Origin: an uncultured Prevotella sp.
GTDB taxonomy: Bacteria; Bacteroidota; Bacteroidia; Bacteroidales; Bacteroidaceae
DNA length: 64,000 nucleotides
Direction: 5' to 3'
Assembly: GCA_946548065.1 (NCBI GenBank)
Contig: CAMNPM010000003.1
Span: 1 to 64,000, forward strand
Both the position numbers and the translations under genes were made by a program. Under the pieces are notes generated by a model. That model searched no databases, had not been told where the DNA came from, and saw only the letters and a list, made by a program, of their open reading frames with translations. This document shows positions 1 to 8,480 of the stretch, in pieces. Numbering within the stretch: the stretch's first letter is position 1; every line of letters begins with the position of its first letter.

Positions 1-920
1 AGGATGGCGAACGACATACCCTCAGGATAAGCACCCCAGTTGCGGATGACGACGGTGAGGAAACCGATGCAGACACCATAGATGAGCTGACCCTTGGCCG
101 TCATGGGCGAGGTGACATAGTCGGTAGCCATGAAGATGGCACCGAGCATCAGACCACCCGAGAGGATGACCGAGAACGGATCGGCATAGGCAGGACTCAG
201 CAGATGGCAGATGCCTGCAAAGACGAAGACGGTGCAGATAATCGACACGGGGATGTGCCAAGTGATAATCTTCTTCCACAGCATGTAGGCCAAACCCAAG
301 AGCAGGGCCAGCGCACAGATCTCACCCATAGCACCGGCACCGTCGGGATGGTTGCCAAGGAAGAGGTCGAGCGACGACGGCAGTTGGTTGAGCACATCGG
401 GATTGCCGCTCTTGATGGCCTCCTTCATGATAGCCAGCGGGGTAGCACCGGTCTCAGCGTCGAGATAGCTGGTGAGCTGTCCGACCTTCGGCCAGGTAGT
501 CATCTGTGCAGGGAAGGCTACCAGCAGGGCAGCACGACCCACAAGGGCAGGATTGAAGAGGTTGTTACCCAGGCCGCCAAAGGTCATCTTTCCCACACCG
601 ATGGCAAACAGCGCACCGATGATGATAATCCAGATGGGGAGGTTGCTGGGGAGGTTGAAGCCGAGCAGCAGACCCGTCAGCACAGCCGAGCCGTCGCAGA
701 TGGTGTTGCGCTCGTTCTTAAGCATAAACTTATTGATGGCCCACTCGAAGCAGACGCAGGCCGCAACGCTCGTAGCACAGACAATGGCAGAGCCAATGCC
801 GAAGAAATAGAACGATACGAGCAATGCAGGCAACAGGGCGATGATGACGCCATACATGTTGCGCTCGACGGTATCGGTTCCGTGTGCGTGAGGCGATAAT
901 GATACAACTAATTTTCCCAT
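1..920 (-). CDS. rnfD: Rnf complex subunit RnfD (3' end outside window)
   Basis: Membrane subunit of the Rnf complex, which couples electron flow between reduced ferredoxin and NAD+ to Na+ or H+ pumping across the inner membrane. I translated it by hand from the ATG at 918-920 (MGKLVVSLSPH...); the ORF track omits it because its stop lies outside the window. About 306 residues are visible, out of roughly 330-350 usual for the family. Several hydrophobic helices are present. The TGATPL motif near residue 157 matches the S/T-GAT site where FMN is linked to threonine in the RnfD/NqrB family. It lies 37 bp downstream of rnfC on the same strand, in the usual rseC-rnfB-rnfC-rnfD order; rnfG, rnfE and rnfA are expected just outside the window. 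Confidence 0.95.
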   Translation of the reverse strand, partial: MGKLVVSLSPHAHGTDTVERNMYGVIIALLPALLVSFYFFGIGSAIVCATSVAACVCFEWAINKFMLKNERNTICDGSAVLTGLLLGFNLPSNLPIWIIIIGALFAIGVGKMTFGGLGNNLFNPALVGRAALLVAFPAQMTTWPKVGQLTSYLDAETGATPLAIMKEAIKSGNPDVLNQLPSSLDLFLGNHPDGAGAMGEICALALLLGLAYMLWKKIITWHIPVSIICTVFVFAGICHLLSPAYADPFSVILSGGLMLGAIFMATDYVTSPMTAKGQLIYGVCIGFLTVVIRNWGAYPEGMSFAI

Positions 921-957
921 TGTATGAGTTTCGATTTACTGATTTTCTATTTTCGAT

Positions 958-2337
958 TTATTTCTTAGGAGCCGCTGCGGCAGCACGGGCACGGATAATG
1001 CCCATAACAGTAGACTTGGCCTGACGGATGTTGTCGAGCAGCGGACGGTGGGCGGGACAGGTGAACTGACAAGAGCCACACTCAATACAGCTGACGACCT
1101 CCTCATGCTCAGCACGCTCCCAGTTCTTCACGGCAGCAAGCTTGGCCAGCAGATAGGGCTCCAGGCCCATCGGACATGCCGACACACACTTGGCACAACG
1201 GATACAGGGATTAGGTTCCTTACGGAATGCCTCCTCGCCAGAGATGATGGTCACCGAGTTGGTACCCTTACAGATAGGCACCTCGACGGATGTCAGTGCC
1301 TTACCCATCATCGGACCGCCAGCCAACAGCTTGTTGTCGCCCTCGGGCATACCGCCACAGGCCTCAATCAGGTCTTTCATCGGCGTGCCCATACGTACGA
1401 GGAAGTTGCCCGGATTCTGCAGACGCTTACCAGTAACGGTAGTATAGCGCTCGAACAGGGGTTTGTTCTTCATCACAGCCTCGTAGACAGCGTATGCCGT
1501 ACCCACGTTCTGCACGATGGCACCCACGTTGACAGGAATAGCGGGAGGAGCAGGCACCTGACGACGGATGACCGCATCGACCAGCTGCTTCTCACCACCC
1601 TGCGGATAGCGCTGGGCCAGAGGCACAACCTCTACGTGATATTCAGTTCCTCCGAATACTTCGGCGCATTTCTTAGTGAGCAGCTCAATGGCAGGCATCT
1701 TATTAGTCTCAATACCAATATAGCCCGTAGTCACCTTGGCTCCCTTCATTAGCAGTTCCAAGCCCACGAGAATCTCGTCGGCATGCTCCATCATCAGACG
1801 GAAGTCGGCTGTGATATAAGGCTCGCACTCTACAGCGTTAATGATCACACATTCTGCCTTTGCTGTTGGCGGAGGACATAATTTAATAAAGGTAGGGAAA
1901 CAGGCACCGCCCATACCGACAACACCTGCTGCCTTGATGCGGTTGACGATCTCTTCGGGAGTGAGTTCAGGATGCGCCTTGACAGTCTCCAGCTTGTCGG
2001 AACGGTCGATAGACTCTTCCCACTCGTCACCCTCTACATTTATAATAATAACAGGCTTGCGATAGCCAGTGGCATCAATAGCAGTATCAATCTTAAATAC
2101 AGTACCGCTGACACTCGAGAAGATGGGAGCCGACACGAATCCGCCAGCCTCAGCAATCATCGTTCCTACTTTCACCTTGTCGCCCTTGGCAACAACGGGC
2201 TTGGCAGGAGCACCAATATGCTGCGAGAGAGGGAAAATGGCCTGCTTGGGCAGAGCTGCCACCTTGGTAGCCACCTCATGGGTGAGTTTATTCTCTTCGG
2301 GGTGTACACCACCGATACGGAATGTTCTTATGTTCAT
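958..2337 (-). CDS. rnfC: Rnf complex subunit RnfC
   Basis: Peripheral subunit of the Rnf complex, the NADH/FMN and iron-sulfur module on the cytoplasmic side. At 459 aa it has the usual length. The GMGGACFPT motif near residues 141-149 is the conserved nucleotide/FMN-binding loop shared with the NuoF family. Two ferredoxin-type cysteine clusters follow, CIRCAKCVSACP (about 378) and CIECGSCQFTCP (about 417), each suited to a [4Fe-4S] cluster. The C-terminus is a short Ala-rich tail. The start codon overlaps the rnfB stop by 4 bp (ATGA), which indicates translational coupling. Confidence 0.97.
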   Translation of the reverse strand: MNIRTFRIGGVHPEENKLTHEVATKVAALPKQAIFPLSQHIGAPAKPVVAKGDKVKVGTMIAEAGGFVSAPIFSSVSGTVFKIDTAIDATGYRKPVIIINVEGDEWEESIDRSDKLETVKAHPELTPEEIVNRIKAAGVVGMGGACFPTFIKLCPPPTAKAECVIINAVECEPYITADFRLMMEHADEILVGLELLMKGAKVTTGYIGIETNKMPAIELLTKKCAEVFGGTEYHVEVVPLAQRYPQGGEKQLVDAVIRRQVPAPPAIPVNVGAIVQNVGTAYAVYEAVMKNKPLFERYTTVTGKRLQNPGNFLVRMGTPMKDLIEACGGMPEGDNKLLAGGPMMGKALTSVEVPICKGTNSVTIISGEEAFRKEPNPCIRCAKCVSACPMGLEPYLLAKLAAVKNWERAEHEEVVSCIECGSCQFTCPAHRPLLDNIRQAKSTVMGIIRARAAAAAPKK

Positions 2338-3311
2338 GCTTGTTCCTCCTTTTTTACTTCAGGTTCAACATTCTTCTCAGCGGGAGAGCCGCTTGCCACA
2401 GCAGTTGCAGCCTTAGGAGCATCAGCAGCCTTAGGAGCATCAGCAGCCTTAGGAGCATCGACGGGAGCAGCAGGCTTCGGCTTGGGGGCAGGGAAATTGA
2501 CAGCGTGGATGGCCTTAGTGGGGCATACCTCTACGCACTTCTTACACAGACGGCACTTGTTGAAGTCAATGTACGACACGTTGCCCTCGATGGTGATGGC
2601 ACCGAACTTACACTCCTTCTCACACTTGCCGCAACCAATGCAGGCTGCCTTACAGGCCTTCATGGCCACAGGACCCTTATCCTTATTGACGCAGGAAACG
2701 AACACTCTCCTACCCTTCGGGCCTTTCTTGCGCAACTCGATGATATGGCGCGGACAAGCCTTCACACAGGCACCGCAGGCCACACACTTCTCCTCGTCCA
2801 CCTCAGGCAGACCCGTCTCAGGATTCATGTGGATAGCATCGAACTGGCATGCTGCCACACAATCGCCACAGCCCAAGCAGCCAAAGCCGCAGGCTGTCTC
2901 GCCAGCACCACATGAATTCATGGCTGCACAAGTGCGCAGACCACTATACTCGGCAATCTTCGGACGAGCCTCGCAATTACCGTTACAACGCACTACGGCT
3001 ACCATCGGTTCACCGTTGGCAATAGCCATACCCAAGAGGTCGGCTACCTTGCCCATCACTTCCTGTCCGCCGACGGGACACATCAGCCCGTCAATGCTGC
3101 CGGCATCGGCACCCTTGACAAGGGCATCGGCCAAGCCACCACATCCAGCAAATCCGCAACCACCGCAATTGGCTCCTGGCAACTGTTCGGTCACCTGAGC
3201 AATACGCGGGTCTTCATAGACGGCGAACTTCTTGGAGCAGACATAGAGCACAAGAGCGGCTATCAGTCCGATAGCGCCCAGCACCAATACTGCAATTAGA
3301 ATGAAATTCAT
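2334..3311 (-). CDS. rnfB: Rnf complex subunit RnfB
   Basis: Iron-sulfur subunit of the Rnf complex. One N-terminal membrane helix (residues 3-25) is followed by the Fe-S domain with the GANCGGCGFAGCGG motif, then four ferredoxin-type CxxCxxCxxxC clusters (CLGCGDC, CVACGAC, CIGCGKC, CRLCKKC). This is the long polyferredoxin form; the enterobacterial protein is much shorter. The C-terminus after about residue 270 is a low-complexity Pro/Ala/Lys tail with three copies of DAPKAA. It sits 54 bp downstream of rseC and overlaps rnfC by 4 bp. Confidence 0.96.
   Translation of the reverse strand: MNFILIAVLVLGAIGLIAALVLYVCSKKFAVYEDPRIAQVTEQLPGANCGGCGFAGCGGLADALVKGADAGSIDGLMCPVGGQEVMGKVADLLGMAIANGEPMVAVVRCNGNCEARPKIAEYSGLRTCAAMNSCGAGETACGFGCLGCGDCVAACQFDAIHMNPETGLPEVDEEKCVACGACVKACPRHIIELRKKGPKGRRVFVSCVNKDKGPVAMKACKAACIGCGKCEKECKFGAITIEGNVSYIDFNKCRLCKKCVEVCPTKAIHAVNFPAPKPKPAAPVDAPKAADAPKAADAPKAATAVASGSPAEKNVEPEVKKEEQA
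2407..2460 (-). repeat. 18-bp tandem repeat x3 in the rnfB tail
   Basis: Three 18-bp copies (plus-strand unit gcagccttaggagcatca) are perfect apart from the last base. They encode the AADAPK repeats of the RnfB C-terminal tail. The period is a multiple of three, so copy-number change only lengthens or shortens the tail. Confidence 0.9.
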
Positions 3312-3365
3312 AAAGTTACTTGTTTTTTTTATTTGTTTTAGTTTGAATTATTGCACTCTTGGTTT

Positions 3366-3782
3366 TTAGTATCTCTCAATAGAGAATGCGAGCTGCTCGC
3401 GCATCTTGTCGCGCAGAAGCCATAAAATAAAATAATAAGGTATAAGAGCCGCTATAGCACTGAGTGCCGCCATACCCTCGCTGCCTGTAAGCTGAAGCAC
3501 TACGAACAACACGCCAACCAGGATGATGAATGGCACACCGAACCCCCATAACAAGGCACGCGCGGCCACTCTGCCCGATGTAGCCACCACCACTTGCTGG
3601 CCCACCTGATAGGAACCGCTGTCGGCACAATGCACGTCGACCACCTTCTCCTTTGATTCGGCAGCATTACAATAGCCTGCCACTTTACAGGCTGCACAAG
3701 CTGAGGTTTGGACTATGCGAACGTGAACGCAGTCTCCATCGACACTCTCTACGATACCAGAATGACTTATTTTAGTACTCAT
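3366..3782 (-). CDS. rseC: RseC/MucC family protein
   Basis: 138-aa membrane protein of the RseC/MucC family, which in Bacteroidota heads the rnf operon. The family is linked to sigma-E control and to SoxR reduction in proteobacteria; here the role is probably redox support of the Rnf complex. The N-terminal part carries a cysteine motif CAACKVAGYC (about residues 31-40), followed by two predicted membrane helices (about 78-100 and 107-128). It is the first gene of the minus-strand rnf operon, with a -7 box about 30 bp upstream of the start. Confidence 0.88.
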   Translation of the reverse strand: MSTKISHSGIVESVDGDCVHVRIVQTSACAACKVAGYCNAAESKEKVVDVHCADSGSYQVGQQVVVATSGRVAARALLWGFGVPFIILVGVLFVVLQLTGSEGMAALSAIAALIPYYFILWLLRDKMREQLAFSIERY

Positions 3783-3810
3783 TAGTTTTGCAATCTCGAG
3801 TTTGCAAATG

Positions 3811-3818
3811 CAAAGGTA
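3811..3818 (-). promoter_or_regulatory. Promoter -7 box of the rseC-rnf operon
   Basis: On the minus strand this reads TACCTTTG, an exact match to the Bacteroidota -7 consensus TAnnTTTG, about 30 bp before the rseC ATG. I see no good TTTG at -33. Confidence 0.65.
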
Positions 3819-3880
3819 CGATAAAAATATGAATTATTAACGTAAACATATACTTTTTTTCGAAAAAAAGTCACAATCAC

Positions 3881-3911
3881 TTGCATTTCTCCTATCTTTT
3901 TCATAATTTTG
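3881..3911 (+). promoter_or_regulatory. Promoter for the 146-aa protein gene
   Basis: TTG at 3881-3883 and TAATTTTG at 3904-3911 are separated by 20 bp, matching the Bacteroidota -33/-7 promoter. The predicted transcript start is near 3916, giving a leader of about 25 nt. Confidence 0.7.
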
Positions 3912-3940
3912 CAATCAGATAACAAAAAAGAATAGAAGAA

Positions 3941-4381
3941 ATGAAAGCAACCGAACAGACCTTGCAACAGGTGGAACGTGCACTCAACAAGATTGCAGCC
4001 AAGTTCCCTGCACAGGAAGAGGCCAGCATACTGACCGACATCCATCTGCGCGTCACACAGGAGACGGGAGAGCTGGTGGCATTCGACGATGATGACAAGG
4101 AAATCAACCGTTGCGTTGTGGAGCAGTGGATTGACAATAAGGAAGACAACTTTTACAACGATGTAGCCAACGTGCTGCGCAGCCAGCTCAACAAAAACAA
4201 GAAACTGATTGAGGGCATGTCTATCCTGCGCCCTTACTCTTTCGTGCTGGAGAACGACGAACACGAGCATTTAGCCGAACTATATCTGGTAGACGACGAC
4301 ACTGTCATCATTGACAAGGAACTGATGGCAGGACTTGACAAGGATCTGGATTCCTTCCTGGCCAAGCTGCTAAAAGACTGA
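3941..4381 (+). CDS. Conserved hypothetical protein (146 aa)
   Basis: I do not recognise a named family. The protein is soluble and acidic, with no signal peptide or membrane segment. It begins with a helical stretch rich in Gln and Glu and contains acidic patches (FDDDDKE near residue 47, VDDDT near 118). It looks like a small cytoplasmic protein of the kind conserved among Bacteroidota. It is monocistronic, with its own promoter upstream and a hairpin just after its stop, and is convergent with the glucosaminidase gene. Function unknown. Confidence 0.85.
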   Translation: MKATEQTLQQVERALNKIAAKFPAQEEASILTDIHLRVTQETGELVAFDDDDKEINRCVVEQWIDNKEDNFYNDVANVLRSQLNKNKKLIEGMSILRPYSFVLENDEHEHLAELYLVDDDTVIIDKELMAGLDKDLDSFLAKLLKD

Positions 4382-4400
4382 CAGCAATGATTCTGCTGTC
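4380..4400. terminator. Hairpin between convergent genes
   Basis: GACAGCA / TGCTGTC form a 7-bp stem with a 7-nt loop, starting at the stop codon of the upstream gene and lying 9 bp before the end of the convergent gene. There is no U-tract, so it is at best a weak bidirectional terminator. Confidence 0.4.
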
Positions 4401-4409
4401 GACAGCCGG

Positions 4410-5312
4410 CTATCTTACTCTCAGCAAGTCGCCTACCCTGATCTGATAGTCGGGACTTAGGTCGTTCATCTTATAGAGATACTTCACACGGATTCCATAT
4501 TTCTGGGCAATGGTATACATCGACTCGCCTGCCGCCACCCGATGAGGACGACCTTTATAGCTCTTGGGAGCCTTGCGAGCCTTCTTCTTCAGCCATACCA
4601 CCTCACCTTCCTCCAATGCGTCATTCTTGTCGCGCTCGTTGTAGCGAGCCAACTTGCGATACGAGATGTCCACCTCTTTGGCCAAGCTACGGTAGGTGTC
4701 GCCACGTTTTGCATATACGTAATAGTTGTCGTTGAAGGCAAAGACTTGGCGCAATACGCCCCTCTCTATCTCACGTGTTTGGAAAGCATCGAAGCCCTTG
4801 GCCTTATCGTACTCATAGAGCCTGTAAAGTTCGATGATCTCTATCAGCTTTTTGGCATAGACCGGACTGGTGGCATAGCCACAGGCTTTCAGTCCCTTTG
4901 CCCATCCCTTATAATCGGTCAGTTTCAACTGAAACAACCGTCTGTAGCGCTGACTTGTGGTCAGAAACACGGAATGATCGCGAAAGCTCTCATAGACACT
5001 GTTGTATGCACGGAAGCACTCATTCCTTTCGTCGTCATCATGGTAGCTCTTACGCCCCGTCCAACCGTTACACTTAATGCCGAAATGATTGTTAGCCCTC
5101 AGTGCCAACTCACTCCTACCCGCTCCAGACTCCAGCACACCCTGTGCCAGCGTGATGCTGGCGGGTATCTTGTATTGAAGCATCTGCTCAATGGCCACAT
5201 CCTTATAAGTATTGAAATAATCCTGATAGCGCTGATTCCACACCATCGACTGTGCAAGGACATGCACCGTACTGCCAATCAACACAAAAAGTGAAAATAT
5301 AAGCCGTTTCAT
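4410..5312 (-). CDS. Secreted glucosaminidase with LysM domains
   Basis: Predicted peptidoglycan hydrolase (endo-beta-N-acetylglucosaminidase, FlgJ/Atl-like fold) exported to the periplasm. The signal peptide ends near HVLAQ. The glucosaminidase domain follows, with the catalytic-Glu segment LAQGVLESGAG and the AxxxxHFGIKC motif. Two C-terminal LysM-like modules (one degenerate, YVYAKRGDTYRSLA; one clear, HRVAAGESMYTIAQKYG) should bind cell-wall glycan. The ORF can start at 5327 (MERLLMKRL...), but I chose the second ATG at 5312: the promoter places the transcript start near 5331, which leaves only a few bases before the first ATG, and MKRLIFSLF is a better signal peptide. Confidence 0.88.
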   Translation of the reverse strand: MKRLIFSLFVLIGSTVHVLAQSMVWNQRYQDYFNTYKDVAIEQMLQYKIPASITLAQGVLESGAGRSELALRANNHFGIKCNGWTGRKSYHDDDERNECFRAYNSVYESFRDHSVFLTTSQRYRRLFQLKLTDYKGWAKGLKACGYATSPVYAKKLIEIIELYRLYEYDKAKGFDAFQTREIERGVLRQVFAFNDNYYVYAKRGDTYRSLAKEVDISYRKLARYNERDKNDALEEGEVVWLKKKARKAPKSYKGRPHRVAAGESMYTIAQKYGIRVKYLYKMNDLSPDYQIRVGDLLRVR

Positions 5313-5331
5313 CAATAATCTTTCCATTTGA

Positions 5332-5367
5332 GTTGCAAAAATAAAGAAAAATAACTATATTTGCAAC
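5332..5367. promoter_or_regulatory. Mirror-symmetric divergent promoter pair
   Basis: An exact inverted repeat, GTTGCAAA (5332-5339) and TTTGCAAC (5360-5367), contains both promoters. Plus strand: TTG at 5333, 20 bp, TATATTTG at 5356-5363 (cdd). Minus strand: TTG (5366-5364), 20 bp, TATTTTTG (5343-5336) (glucosaminidase). Each arm supplies the -33 of one promoter and the -7 of the other, so RNA polymerase should be able to occupy only one orientation at a time. Confidence 0.75.
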
Positions 5368-5382
5368 AAAAATCGGAACAAT

Positions 5383-5856
5383 ATGAAAGAATTAGCACTA
5401 AAAACTACTATTTACACCGCCCAGATGTCAGAATTAAATGAGCAGGAGCAGTCGTTGGTACACCAGGCCATCGAGGCTGCCGGCCGTTCGTATGCACCCT
5501 ACTCGCACTTCAACGTGGGAGCAGCCTTACTGCTGAAAAACGGACAGACCATAATCGGCTGCAATCAGGAGAATGCCGCCTTCCCCGCCGGAACCTGCGC
5601 AGAGCGTTCCGCCCTGTTTGCCGCTGGCGCACAATATCCCGACGAACCCGTGATGATGCTGGCCATCGCTGCTCGCGACACCAACGGAAACCTGACCCAA
5701 GAGCCCGTTAGCCCCTGCGGCGTCTGCCGTCAAGTCATCATCGAGACTGAGACCCGCTACCGACAGCCTATCCGCATCCTGCTCTACGGCGAGAAGTGCG
5801 TTTACGTCATGGACGGCATCAAACAGCTGATGCCCCTCTCGTTTACAGAATTCTAA
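5383..5856 (+). CDS. cdd: Cytidine deaminase
   Basis: Zinc-dependent cytidine/deoxycytidine deaminase of pyrimidine salvage, small homotetrameric type (157 aa). The zinc ligands and catalytic Glu are visible as CAERSA (about residues 72-77) and PCGVC (about 110-114). The FNVGAALL substrate-binding strand is near residue 43. The ATG lies about 15 nt after the predicted transcript start. Confidence 0.95.
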   Translation: MKELALKTTIYTAQMSELNEQEQSLVHQAIEAAGRSYAPYSHFNVGAALLLKNGQTIIGCNQENAAFPAGTCAERSALFAAGAQYPDEPVMMLAIAARDTNGNLTQEPVSPCGVCRQVIIETETRYRQPIRILLYGEKCVYVMDGIKQLMPLSFTEF

Positions 5857-5975
5857 CTGACACAATAAAAGAGTTCTATCGAACGTAATATGTAGTTTTT
5901 CTGCATAAGTATAAGGTTTCGCATGCAAAGTTCCTAAAAAGATTAAAAAAAGTCACGATTCTCACCACTTTTTAC

Positions 5976-5983
5976 TACTTTTG
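5976..5983 (+). promoter_or_regulatory. Promoter -7 box of the malic enzyme gene
   Basis: TACTTTTG matches TAnnTTTG and lies 45 bp before the malic enzyme ATG. No convincing -33 is visible. The rest of the 172-bp spacer (5857-6028) is AT-rich, and I see nothing else in it. Confidence 0.6.
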
Positions 5984-6028
5984 CGGTGGAAAAGAAAAAT
6001 TGTACATTATTAATAATACGCGCATAAT

Positions 6029-8332
6029 ATGGTAAAAATCTCCAAAGAAGCCGCCCTGCAGTATCATGAAGCGGGACGTCCCGGAAAAATCGAAGTAAAG
6101 CCCACCAAAGCTTATCGTACTCAAACAGACCTGTCGCTGGCTTATTCGCCTGGCGTGGCATATCCGTGTCTGGAAATCCAGCAAAACCCTGACGACGCCT
6201 ACCGCTATACGGACAAGGGCAATCTGGTAGCTGTCATCTCTAACGGCACTGCCGTGCTGGGGCTGGGAGACATAGGAGCAATGAGCGGCAAACCCGTGAT
6301 GGAAGGCAAGGGACTGCTGTTCAAAATATATGGCGGTATCGATGTTTTTGACATTGAGGTAGACGAGAAAGACCCTGAGAAGTTCTGTGAGGCTGTAGAG
6401 CGTATTGCCCCCACTTTTGGCGGCATCAACCTGGAAGACATCAAGGCTCCTGAATGTTTCTATATAGAGGAACGCCTGAAGAAAAGCCTCGACATCCCGG
6501 TAATGCATGACGACCAGCACGGCACAGCCATCATCTCGGCTGCAGGACTGAAAAACGCCCTCGAAGTATGCGGAAAGGACATCAAGAAGGTAAAGATTGT
6601 CGTCAACGGAGCAGGTGCTGCTGCCATCTCTTGCACCAAGCTTTATATGGCACTTGGAGCACAGAAAGAGAATATCGTGATGCTCGACTCAAAAGGTGTC
6701 ATCTCCACCAGCCGTGAGGGACTGAACGAACAGAAGAAGTTCTTTGCCACCAACCGTACTGACATCCACACCTTGGAAGAGGCCGTTAAAGGTGCCGATG
6801 TCTTCGTGGGGCTGTCAAAGGGAAACGTCCTCTCCAAAGAGATGGTAAAGACAATGGCCAAAGATCCTGTCATCTTTGCACTGGCCAACCCCGTACCGGA
6901 AATCTCTTATGAAGATGCAATGGAAGCTCGGCCTGACGTGCTGATGTCAACAGGACGCACCGACTATCCTAATCAGATTAACAACGTCATCGGATTCCCT
7001 TACATCTTCCGTGGAGCACTCGACGTTCACGCCACTGCCATCAACGAGGAGATGAAAATGGCTGCCGTACTGGCTATTGCCGACTTGGCCAAGCAGCCCG
7101 TCCCCGATGTGGTGAACGATGTATACAAGGTGAACAACTTGACCTTTGGGCGCAACTACTTCATCCCCAAACCTGTCGACCCGCGGCTCATCACTGAGGT
7201 GTCGTCTGCAGTTGCCAAAGCAGCCATCGAGAGTGGAGTGGCCCGCAAGAAGATTGAAGACTGGGACGAGTACAAAAGATCGCTCAGCGTACTGCTGGGC
7301 CAGGAGACCAAGCTCACGCAGAAGCTGTATGCCACAGCAGCAGCCCACCCGCAGCGCGTAGTCTTTGCCGAAGCAGTGCACCCCACCATGCTCAAGGCTG
7401 CCGTACAAGCCAAGGCTGAAGGTATCTGCGAACCCATCCTTCTGGGCAACGATGAGGTACTGCAGAAGATGGCCGACAAGCTTGACCTGAACATTGAGGG
7501 CATAGAGATTGTCAACCTGCGCCATCCATCAGAGCAGGAGCGTCGTGAGCGCTATGCCCACATTCTAACAGAGAAGCGCCAACGTGAGGGATACACTTTC
7601 CAGGAGGCCAACGACAAGATGTTCGAGCGCAACTACTTCGGAATGATGATGGTGGAAACCGGTGAGGCAGATGCCTTCATCACGGGTTTATACACCAAGT
7701 ACTCCAACACCATTAAAGTGGTCAACGAAGTTATTGGAATACGTCCGCAGTACAAGCACTTCGGCGCCATGCATATCATCAACTCGGCACGTGGTACGCT
7801 CTATATCGCTGACACACTGGTGAACGAGAATCCTGATACAGACACCCTGATCGACATTGCCAAGCTGGCCAGCAGAAGTGTGAGGTTCTTCAACGAGAAA
7901 CCAGTGATCGGCATGATCAGCCACTCCAACTTTGGCAGCAACCAAAATGAAGGAGCCAAGAAGGTGAAGAAAGCTGTGGAATATATGCAGGAAAACTATC
8001 CCGAACTTCCTATCGACGGTGAACTGCAGATTGGTTTCGCTTTGGATCGTGAGCTACGCGACGAGCAGTATCCGTTTACCCGTCTCTTTGGCAAGGATGT
8101 CAACACGCTGGTATTCCCTAACCTTACCTCTGCACGCTCCAGCTACAAGATGCTTCAAATGCTGGATGCCGACGTGGAAATCATTGGCCCCATTCAAATG
8201 GGACTGAACAAAGCTATCCACTTCATCGACTTTGGAGCATCTGTCAGAGACGTTGTCAACATTGTAGCCGTAGCCTCCATAGACGCCTATGTGGACAAGC
8301 TTAAGAAACACATCAACATGACTTACGAATAA
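6029..8332 (+). CDS. maeB: NADP-dependent malic enzyme with phosphotransacetylase domain
   Basis: Converts malate to pyruvate and CO2 with NADP+ reduction. Residues 1-430 are the malic enzyme part: [14 protein letters not shown], the NAD(P)-binding [12 protein letters not shown] (about residue 192), and [10 protein letters not shown]. Residues 430-767 are a phosphate acetyltransferase-like domain ([30 protein letters not shown]). In MaeB-type enzymes the latter is thought to be regulatory, for example acetyl-CoA sensing, rather than catalytic. The length (767 aa) is normal for MaeB. It is monocistronic, with a strong terminator after it. Confidence 0.95.
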   Translation: MVKISKEAALQYHEAGRPGKIEVKPTKAYRTQTDLSLAYSPGVAYPCLEIQQNPDDAYRYTDKGNLVAVISNGTAVLGLGDIGAMSGKPVMEGKGLLFKIYGGIDVFDIEVDEKDPEKFCEAVERIAPTFGGINLEDIKAPECFYIEERLKKSLDIPVMHDDQHGTAIISAAGLKNALEVCGKDIKKVKIVVNGAGAAAISCTKLYMALGAQKENIVMLDSKGVISTSREGLNEQKKFFATNRTDIHTLEEAVKGADVFVGLSKGNVLSKEMVKTMAKDPVIFALANPVPEISYEDAMEARPDVLMSTGRTDYPNQINNVIGFPYIFRGALDVHATAINEEMKMAAVLAIADLAKQPVPDVVNDVYKVNNLTFGRNYFIPKPVDPRLITEVSSAVAKAAIESGVARKKIEDWDEYKRSLSVLLGQETKLTQKLYATAAAHPQRVVFAEAVHPTMLKAAVQAKAEGICEPILLGNDEVLQKMADKLDLNIEGIEIVNLRHPSEQERRERYAHILTEKRQREGYTFQEANDKMFERNYFGMMMVETGEADAFITGLYTKYSNTIKVVNEVIGIRPQYKHFGAMHIINSARGTLYIADTLVNENPDTDTLIDIAKLASRSVRFFNEKPVIGMISHSNFGSNQNEGAKKVKKAVEYMQENYPELPIDGELQIGFALDRELRDEQYPFTRLFGKDVNTLVFPNLTSARSSYKMLQMLDADVEIIGPIQMGLNKAIHFIDFGASVRDVVNIVAVASIDAYVDKLKKHINMTYE

Positions 8333-8360
8333 GGCTCATTAATATTTTTTAAATAAAAAA

Positions 8361-8396
8361 AATCGGCTCTTGAGTAACAACGAGCCGATTTTTTTT
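8361..8396 (+). terminator. Rho-independent terminator after maeB
   Basis: AATCGGCTC / GAGCCGATT form a perfect 9-bp stem with a 12-nt loop, followed by eight T residues. An A-run precedes the stem. It lies 29 bp after the maeB stop and directly abuts the next promoter. Confidence 0.9.
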
Positions 8397-8397
8397 G

Positions 8398-8405
8398 TAA
8401 CTTTG
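8398..8405 (+). promoter_or_regulatory. Promoter -7 box of the sigma factor gene
   Basis: TAACTTTG matches the TAnnTTTG consensus. It begins 2 bp after the T-tract of the maeB terminator, leaving a leader of about 70 nt before the sigma factor ATG. No clear -33. Confidence 0.6.
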
Positions 8406-8480
8406 CACCGCCTTAGAGGTATATTTTATCACACAAGCCTGATATTCAGGCGGTTAACGATTTTAGGAGAAGTTTTTCAG

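Noticed and set aside
1972-3198. 408-aa plus-strand ORF
   Set aside because: Antisense shadow of rnfC and rnfB; its translation has no recognisable domain, while the minus strand carries clear Fe-S motifs.
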